A stretch of DNA of 11,302 nucleotides from Gemmatimonadota bacterium. GTDB lineage: Bacteria > Gemmatimonadota > Gemmatimonadetes > Longimicrobiales > UBA6960. A program made the translations under genes and the position numbers. The notes under the pieces are model-generated. The model made no database searches. It was not told the origin of the DNA and saw only the letters and a program-made list of their open reading frames with translations. This document shows positions 6,863 through 11,302 of the stretch, in pieces (the stretch's first letter is position 1; each line of letters starts with the position of its first letter). Location: contig JADFLD010000025.1 in assembly GCA_022564535.1 (NCBI GenBank), positions 1 through 11,302 of the forward strand, read 5' to 3'.

Positions 6863-7471
6863 TCAGTACTTTCGAATGACCCCTACGACGACACCCTGAA
6901 TCCGCACGTCGCTCGCGTCCACCAAGATCGGGTCCATCGTGGGGTTCGCGGGTTGGAGGCGGATCCTACCATCCGGCTCCCTATAGAGTTTCTTCACGGT
7001 GGCGGCCTCTCCGCCCACCAGGGCCACGACCATTTGACCGTCCTCGGCGGTGTCCTGAGCCTGTACCACGATGTAGTCCCCGTCCCGGATCTGTTCCTCG
7101 ATCATCGAGTTGCCTTCGACCCGCAGGACGTAATTGTCCCGGCGACGGCTGATCATGTCCGGTGGCACCGCCAGTGTCTCCGAGTCCTGAATCGCCTCGA
7201 TCGGGAGGCCTGCGGCGACCGCGCCGAGCAGTGGAAGCTCGACGACCGGAGTGCCCTTTTCCTGGCCAAGAAGCTCGATCGAGCGGCTCTCGTTGTAAGA
7301 CTTCCGGATGTAGCCTTTGCGCTCCAGATTGCTCAGATGCTCGTGAACCGTGGCGAGAGAGGAGTATCCGAACGATTCGGCTATCTCCTCGAAGCTCGGG
7401 GCGTATCCTTGTTCGTCGATGAAGGACTCGACGTAGTCGAGGATCTCCTTCTGGCGCTTCGTGAGGGGCAT
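6863..7471 (-). CDS. lexA: LexA, SOS-response repressor
   Basis: Represses DNA-damage genes and cleaves itself when stimulated by RecA filaments. The 202 residues match the family length. The N-terminal winged-helix domain (1-65) begins PLTKRQKEILDYVESFI and contains the recognition-helix segment SSLATVHEHLSNLERKGYI. The hinge leads to cleavage site Ala87-Gly88 (GAVAAGLP), then the catalytic dyad Ser122 (EGNSM) and Lys160 (ATVKKL). The start at 7471 is chosen over the in-frame start at 7519 because family homology begins here and AGGGAGGG lies just upstream. The gene is inverted inside the trp cluster: convergent with trpD and divergent from trpC. TTCGG repeats and a CTGTACAG palindrome in its upstream region may mediate autoregulation, which is usual for lexA. 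Confidence 0.97.
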   Translation of the reverse strand: MPLTKRQKEILDYVESFIDEQGYAPSFEEIAESFGYSSLATVHEHLSNLERKGYIRKSYNESRSIELLGQEKGTPVVELPLLGAVAAGLPIEAIQDSETLAVPPDMISRRRDNYVLRVEGNSMIEEQIRDGDYIVVQAQDTAEDGQMVVALVGGEAATVKKLYREPDGRIRLQPANPTMDPILVDASDVRIQGVVVGVIRKY

Positions 7472-7483
7472 GTGACCCTCCCT

Positions 7484-7491
7484 CTGTACAG
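7484..7491. promoter_or_regulatory. CTGTACAG palindrome in the lexA leader
   Basis: A perfect 8-base palindrome immediately upstream of the lexA ribosome-binding site. It shares the CTGT and ACAG half-sites of the gammaproteobacterial SOS box but lacks the central 8 bases of that box, so it is at best a weak operator candidate. Confidence 0.2.
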
Positions 7492-7498
7492 TGGAAAA

Positions 7499-7543
7499 CC
7501 CGAATAGGAACCGAACCAAGGTTACCCGAACGTTGCCCGAAAC
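7499..7543. promoter_or_regulatory. Four direct repeats of CCGAA/TTCGG over the lexA promoter: candidate operator
   Basis: CCGAA occurs on the plus strand at 7499, 7511, 7526 and 7537, two of the copies as CCGAAC. On the lexA strand this reads as repeated [GAT]TTCGG running from the -35 region through the start site. The 7528 and 7539 copies give GAAC-N7-GAAA, one base from the GAAC-N7-GAAC direct repeat known for alphaproteobacterial LexA. Binding by this LexA is inference; its own operator consensus is not known to me. Confidence 0.3.
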
Positions 7544-7547
7544 GCAA
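7519..7547 (-). promoter_or_regulatory. Promoter of lexA
   Basis: On the minus strand, TTGCGT (7547-7542), a 17-base spacer and TAACCT (7524-7519, fits TAnnnT) give a plausible promoter. Transcription would start near 7512, giving a leader of about 40 bases that holds the AGGGAGGG ribosome-binding site. The promoter overlaps the 5' end of trpC on the other strand, so a bound LexA could affect both genes. Confidence 0.45.
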
Positions 7548-8360
7548 GACCATCACTCGCTTCCCGACGTCCTCGCCTCGATCGTGCAGACGAAGCGATC
7601 GGAGCTGGAGGGCCTGCGCGCCCGGGCGAAGGAGCTCGAGGCGGGTCTTGAAACGGCCCGACCGGTCCGAGATTTCCACGCTGCGTTGGCCGGGCCCGGG
7701 TCGGTTTCACTGATCGCCGAGTGCAAGCGTCGCTCGCCCGGGGCCGGACCCATACGCCTGGGGCTCGATCCGGCGGCGCTCACGCGAGGGTACGAGGCGG
7801 CCGGCGCCTCGGCGCTCAGCGTACTCACGGACAGCACGTATTTCGGCGGCTCGCTCACGGACCTCGATGCAGCGGGTGCCGCGACCGGGATCCCCGTGCT
7901 GAGGAAGGACTTCACGCTGGACCCTCTGCATCTGGTCGAAGCACGGTGTGCCGGTGCCGACGCGGTATTGCTCATCGTGCGCATTCTTGGAGACGCCGCC
8001 CTGGAAGCGTTGCACCGCGAGGCGCGCGGCCTCGGAATGGGCGTTCTCGTGGAGGTACACGACGCCCGAGAGCTCGAGCGAGCGGTTCGGCTCGGAGCGG
8101 GAATCGTTGGCATCAACAACCGCGACTTGTCGACGTTTACCACGGACCTCGAGACGACGCTGCGCCTTCTCGAGCAAATGCCCGAAGACGTCGTCGTGGT
8201 TTCCGAGAGTGGAATCCGTGAGCGAAGTGATGTCGAACGTCTGGCCGAGGCCGGTGTCGACGCGATCCTCGTCGGCGAGGCGTTGCTCGTGGCCGATGAC
8301 CCAGCGAGCGCGGCGGGGGCGCTGTGCGGGGTGCCGAACAGGAGCCGGGCTCGTGTCTGA
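7533..8360 (+). CDS. trpC: Indole-3-glycerol phosphate synthase
   Basis: Closes the indole ring from carboxyphenylaminodeoxyribulose phosphate; a cytosolic TIM-barrel enzyme. Motifs numbered from the TTG start: N-terminal helix LPDVLASIVQTKRSEL (about 10-25), AECKRRSPGAGPI with catalytic Glu63 and Lys65, VLRKDF with Lys125, VEVHD with Glu174, GINNRDL with Asn196 and Arg197, and the phosphate-binding SESGI (224-228). The 275 residues are close to the usual 255-275. The start is uncertain: the frame is open from GTG at 7491, but homology supports a start close to SLPDVLA, so TTG at 7533 is preferred; neither has a Shine-Dalgarno sequence. The stop overlaps the trpF start by 8 bases (GTGTCTGA). 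It diverges from lexA. Confidence 0.95.
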   Translation: MPETQDHHSLPDVLASIVQTKRSELEGLRARAKELEAGLETARPVRDFHAALAGPGSVSLIAECKRRSPGAGPIRLGLDPAALTRGYEAAGASALSVLTDSTYFGGSLTDLDAAGAATGIPVLRKDFTLDPLHLVEARCAGADAVLLIVRILGDAALEALHREARGLGMGVLVEVHDARELERAVRLGAGIVGINNRDLSTFTTDLETTLRLLEQMPEDVVVVSESGIRERSDVERLAEAGVDAILVGEALLVADDPASAAGALCGVPNRSRARV

Positions 8361-9015
8361 GCGTCTCCGGATCAAGATCTGCGGCTTGACGCGCAACGAG
8401 GACGCTCGCCTGGCAGAAGGGCTCGGCGCGGACTTTCTCGGGTTGGTGCTTTCCGAGGGGTTCGGGCGCACCGTCCCTCGGGACCTTGCCGCCTCGGTGG
8501 TCGAGGGAATCCGCGCGTCGACGGTCGCGGTGCTGGTCGACGAGCCCCCTGCGACCGCTGCGGACCTCGCCCGCCGCATTGGTGCCTCCGTGATCCAGTT
8601 GCACGGCGACGAGCCCGTGGACGAGGTCGAGGAGCTCAGGCGTCTCGGAGCGTGGAGGCTGTGGAAGGCCGTGCGTGCCGACACCGTCGATGACCTCCGC
8701 CGCATGGTCGATCGATTTGGACGTGCAGTGGACGGCTTCCTCGTGGAGGGGTGGAGAGAGGGCGTAGTTGGGGGAGGGGGCGTGGCCCTCCGACTCGAGC
8801 CCGCCGTCGTCCGGGGGATGATTCCGTCCGAATGCGACTTCGTCCTCGCCGGGGGGCTCACTCCGGAGTCGGTGGGTGGTGCGGTGGCACGCTTCGGGCC
8901 GGACGTGGTAGACGTTTCTTCCGGGGTCGAAAGGTCGGCCCGCGTCAAGGATTCCGGGCTCGTGAAGTCCTTCATCGAGGCGGCGCGGCTGGCCTCGTTC
9001 TCGCCGGAGGCTTGA
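8353..9015 (+). CDS. trpF: Phosphoribosylanthranilate isomerase, divergent
   Basis: Amadori rearrangement of phosphoribosylanthranilate, the step between TrpD and TrpC. The 220 residues form the expected TIM barrel. KICGLTR gives the general-base Cys10. The loop usually written SPRYV reads GRTV here (Arg39 kept). QLHGDE is at 82-87, and the phosphate-binding FVLAGGL (163-169) and DVSSGVE (187-193) segments are intact. The general-acid strand, normally LLLDA or VLDN, reads FLVEGW, which puts Glu132 where Asp is expected; the following glycine loop is GGGG rather than GGTG or GGSG. GTG at 8353 has AGGAG eight bases upstream and overlaps the trpC stop by 8 bases. Probably functional, given its place in the pathway cluster, but unusual in the active site. 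Confidence 0.93.
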   Translation: MSERLRIKICGLTRNEDARLAEGLGADFLGLVLSEGFGRTVPRDLAASVVEGIRASTVAVLVDEPPATAADLARRIGASVIQLHGDEPVDEVEELRRLGAWRLWKAVRADTVDDLRRMVDRFGRAVDGFLVEGWREGVVGGGGVALRLEPAVVRGMIPSECDFVLAGGLTPESVGGAVARFGPDVVDVSSGVERSARVKDSGLVKSFIEAARLASFSPEA

Positions 9016-9043
9016 AAACTGATCGCGTCGACTTAAGCTCGAC
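9012..9043 (+). promoter_or_regulatory. Possible internal promoter and inverted repeat before trpB
   Basis: TTGAAA (9012-9017), a 16-base spacer and TAAGCT (9034-9039) resemble a promoter in the 58-base gap between trpF and trpB, with a predicted start near 9046. An inverted repeat, GTCGA (9027-9031) and TCGAC (9039-9043), brackets the -10 region and could be an operator or a small hairpin. There is no T-run, so it is not a terminator. Confidence 0.27.
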
Positions 9044-9073
9044 TCCACTGCCTGTCCCTCGAACGGCGCCGAC

Positions 9074-10270
9074 GTGACCGTATCCCTATCCGCTGAGAGT
9101 GATCGCTTCGGGATCTTCGGGGGTCGGTACGTTCCGGAAACGCTGATGCGCGCGCTCGACGAGCTGGTCGAGGCGTACACACGAGCTCGGTCGGATCCTG
9201 AGTTCCATGAGGAGGTTCGGGGCCTTCAAACCCACTTCGTGGGGCGCCCCACGCCGCTGTATCACGCGCGCCGGCTCGGGGACGCGGTCGGGCACTCGGC
9301 GATTTACCTGAAGCGAGAGGACCTCAACCACACCGGCGCTCATAAGATCAACAACACCATCGGGCAGGTGTTGCTCGCTCGCCGCATGGGCAAGCGCAGG
9401 ATCATCGCCGAGACGGGTGCCGGCCAGCACGGCGTGGCAACCGCTACGGCGTGCGCGCTCTTCGACCTCGAGTGTGTCGTCTACATGGGCGAAGAGGATG
9501 TGGAGCGCCAAGCGCTCAACGTCTATCGGATGGAGCTGCTCGGCGCCGAGGTGCGTCCGGTGGGATCGGGTACGCGAACGCTGAAGGATGCTACGAACGA
9601 GGCGATTCGGGACTGGGTGACCCATGTCGAGACCACGCACTACATCATCGGCTCGGTCGTCGGCCCGGATCCGTTTCCCCGCATGGTCCGGGACTTCCAG
9701 TCAGTCATCGGATGCGAAGCTCGTGAGCAGATTCTGGAGATGGAGGGGCGGCTTCCCGAGGTGGTGATCGCTTGCGTCGGCGGGGGATCGAACGCCATAG
9801 GGATATTCCACGCGTTCATGGACGATGCGGACGTGCAACTCGTCGGAGTGGAGGCCGGCGGAGAGGGCATCGATTCGGGCCGCCATTCGGCGTCGCTGGC
9901 CGTCGGATCTCCGGGTGTCCTTCACGGCTCTCTCAGCTATCTTCTTCAGGATTCGGACGGGCAGGTCGCTCCCGCCCACTCCGTATCCGCAGGATTGGAC
10001 TATCCGGGGGTCGGCCCGGAGCATTCGTTCCTCAAGGACTCGGGACGCGCGCGCTATACATTCGTTACGGATGACGAGGCGCTGGGTGCATTTCATCGTC
10101 TCTCGGAGTTGGAGGGCATCATTCCGGCCCTCGAGTCGGCCCACGCCGTCGCCTACGTCCTCTCGGAGGGCGAGCGATACGAGGGTCCGATCCTCCTCTG
10201 CCTGTCCGGGCGTGGGGACAAGGACGTGGCGCACGTCGCGCGGATCGAAGGCCGTGGCTCCCTCCTGTGA
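9074..10270 (+). CDS. trpB: Tryptophan synthase beta chain
   Basis: Joins indole and serine to make tryptophan with pyridoxal phosphate; normally works in an alpha2-beta2 complex with TrpA. The 398 residues are TrpB1-type. Motifs: [14 protein letters not shown] (12-25), the PLP lysine Lys91 in HKINNT, the catalytic Glu113 in AETGAGQHG, the phosphate-binding GGGSN (236-240), GVEAGGEG (258-265) and SGRGDKD (378-384). The start is GTG at 9074 with no clear Shine-Dalgarno sequence; the N-terminal segment fits the family and the next in-frame Met is inside a conserved motif. The gene follows trpF by 58 bases. The gene 9 bases downstream is not trpA, so the alpha subunit must be encoded further on or elsewhere. 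Confidence 0.97.
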   Translation: MTVSLSAESDRFGIFGGRYVPETLMRALDELVEAYTRARSDPEFHEEVRGLQTHFVGRPTPLYHARRLGDAVGHSAIYLKREDLNHTGAHKINNTIGQVLLARRMGKRRIIAETGAGQHGVATATACALFDLECVVYMGEEDVERQALNVYRMELLGAEVRPVGSGTRTLKDATNEAIRDWVTHVETTHYIIGSVVGPDPFPRMVRDFQSVIGCEAREQILEMEGRLPEVVIACVGGGSNAIGIFHAFMDDADVQLVGVEAGGEGIDSGRHSASLAVGSPGVLHGSLSYLLQDSDGQVAPAHSVSAGLDYPGVGPEHSFLKDSGRARYTFVTDDEALGAFHRLSELEGIIPALESAHAVAYVLSEGERYEGPILLCLSGRGDKDVAHVARIEGRGSLL

Positions 10271-10279
10271 GGTCCCGGC

Positions 10280-11302
10280 GTGAATGAGAGCCTCGATCCA
10301 GTGAGCGCCGCGGGAGACGGCGCGGACTGGAGCGAGGGGGACGACCTCCGGGTCGAGTCGGTCCATTCCCTGTTCGTGACTCTGGGCAAGGCCTTCCGGG
10401 CCCATCAGCTCTACGACGAGAATAACCCAGTCAGAAAACGGTTCGTCGAGACACTGAGACGTGAGTTCGAAGGGCTGTGGAACGAGATGGACAAGCTCGT
10501 CGTGTCGCTGGACGAGGATCATATCTATCTCGGAGGGGCGGAGGTCTATCGCTCGGAAAGCCGGAACGACTCGCTCGCGTTCCTCTTCTTCAAGGATGGC
10601 GTCCGGGAGCTCACGTTTCTCCCCGGCGTGGAGTCCAATGAGCTCGAGCAGTTCCTGGGTGTGCTGCAGAAGGCGCGCAAGCTCGTCCCGGAAGGAGACG
10701 ATCTCCTCACGGTCCTGTGGGAAGAAGACCTTCAGTTCTTCAAGTACCAATACGTGGACCTTCTTGCGGAAGGGGTGGTGCTCCCCGAGGCGGGCGGCGG
10801 AAACACGGGCCCGGAGCTGCAGGCCGTCCTCGCCGCCGAAGACGAGGAGATCGCCGCTGCAGAGGAGGAGAGCGCGTCGGGCGCTGCCGAAGAAGACGCA
10901 CGCCAGACGGTCAAGCAGGACGACTTCAATCCGACGCTCTACGTTCTCGACCCGCGCGAGATGGAGACGCTTCGGGCCGAACTCCAGAAGGAGTTGAAGC
11001 GTGACACCCGGGCCGACGTTCTCAGCGCGCTGTTCGATCGTCTCGAGGAGCCGAAGAACCGTGATCGCCAGTCGGAGATCCTCGGAATTCTCAAGATCCT
11101 GCTGCCGAACTTCCTGAGCCGAGGTGGCTTGGTCCCAGCCACCAGGGTACTCAGCGAGCTCCAGCGACTCGAGCGAATCGATGGGATGTTCGACGAGCAG
11201 CGTTTGGCCGAGTCGAGGGAACTTCTCGACGGGATCAGTGCGAGCGACGCCGTCGAAGAGCTCATCCAGGGCCTGTACGGCGGAACCATCCAGGCATCGT
11301 CG
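10280..11302 (+). CDS. Uncharacterised protein, possibly HEAT-like helical repeat (partial, runs off the window)
   Basis: No function recognised. At least 341 residues are visible from GTG at 10280; the nearby ATG at 10284 is out of frame and stops after six codons. No signal peptide or membrane segment is seen. Residues 25-165 form a compact mixed domain with the motif FRAHQLYDENNPVRKRF (39-55), a YLGGAEVYRSESRNDSLAF segment (83-101) and FFKDGVRELTFLPGVE (103-118). Residues 180-212 are an acidic Ala/Glu-rich linker. From about 224 to the edge it is helical with a repeat-like pattern (ILGILKILLPNFLSRGG, ATRVLSELQRLERI), possibly HEAT-type. The 9-base gap after trpB suggests co-transcription. 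I believe similar proteins occur in related bacteria, from memory only. Confidence 0.8.
   Translation, partial: MNESLDPVSAAGDGADWSEGDDLRVESVHSLFVTLGKAFRAHQLYDENNPVRKRFVETLRREFEGLWNEMDKLVVSLDEDHIYLGGAEVYRSESRNDSLAFLFFKDGVRELTFLPGVESNELEQFLGVLQKARKLVPEGDDLLTVLWEEDLQFFKYQYVDLLAEGVVLPEAGGGNTGPELQAVLAAEDEEIAAAEEESASGAAEEDARQTVKQDDFNPTLYVLDPREMETLRAELQKELKRDTRADVLSALFDRLEEPKNRDRQSEILGILKILLPNFLSRGGLVPATRVLSELQRLERIDGMFDEQRLAESRELLDGISASDAVEELIQGLYGGTIQASS

Noticed and set aside
7472..7519. Longer LexA starting at 7519
   Set aside because: The extra 16 residues do not belong to the family; the ATG at 7471 has a strong AGGGAGGG ribosome-binding site and begins the conserved LTxRQ-type segment.
7491..7532. 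Extension of trpC to the GTG at 7491
   Set aside because: The added residues are a basic low-complexity stretch without family homology, and the stretch lies over the lexA promoter. The frame is open, so it is not excluded.
7707..8975. Long minus-strand open frame (422 codons) opposite trpC and trpF
   Set aside because: Low-complexity Arg/Ser/Pro product antisense to well-supported genes; a GC-driven shadow.
1..11302. CRISPR arrays, tRNA genes, insertion sequences, phage or defence genes
   Set aside because: No regularly spaced repeats, tRNA-like folds, transposase or nuclease motifs were seen; apart from the left-end chimera this is housekeeping DNA.

Overview
The window is dense, GC-rich bacterial coding DNA with no mobile element, tRNA, rRNA or CRISPR array. 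Most of it (about 590 to the right edge) looks like one Gemmatimonadota-type chromosome segment. That taxonomic label is my inference from protein flavour and gene order. The leftmost ~590 bases look like a different organism, an alphaproteobacterium.

Layout. (1) 1-305, minus: start of an AmpD-type N-acetylmuramoyl-L-alanine amidase, cut by the window edge. (2) 320-1237, minus: one open frame whose first ~219 codons are SAICAR synthetase (PurC) and whose last ~85 codons are the C-terminal J-domain of a DjlA-like protein. A DjlA end followed by this amidase is an alphaproteobacterial arrangement, so the frame is most simply a contig chimera with its junction near 575-592. (3) 1230-5700, minus: a tight operon, in transcription order truA, transaldolase, HtrA-like lipoprotein protease, purB, purC. 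(4) 5701-5815: divergent promoter region. (5) 5816-10270: tryptophan cluster trpD, trpC, trpF, trpB on plus, interrupted by lexA on minus between trpD and trpC. (6) 10280 to the right edge, plus: an uncharacterised protein that I do not recognise by function.

How the genes work together. TrpD, TrpC, TrpF and TrpB are four steps of tryptophan synthesis from anthranilate; trpA is not seen where it would usually follow trpB. PurB and PurC are consecutive or nearby steps of purine synthesis and overlap by 8 bases. Transaldolase supplies pentose-phosphate intermediates that feed PRPP, which both pathways use. LexA carries the self-cleavage site and Ser/Lys dyad of an SOS repressor.

Most worth a second look: the purC/djlA chimera; an identical 13-base element at the same distance before two consecutive operon genes (the HtrA gene and purB), which in both cases opens a tiny ORF starting Met-His-Asn-Leu and ending across the next gene's start codon; a well-formed promoter that predicts a leaderless truA mRNA; and a promoter with TTCGG direct repeats ahead of lexA.
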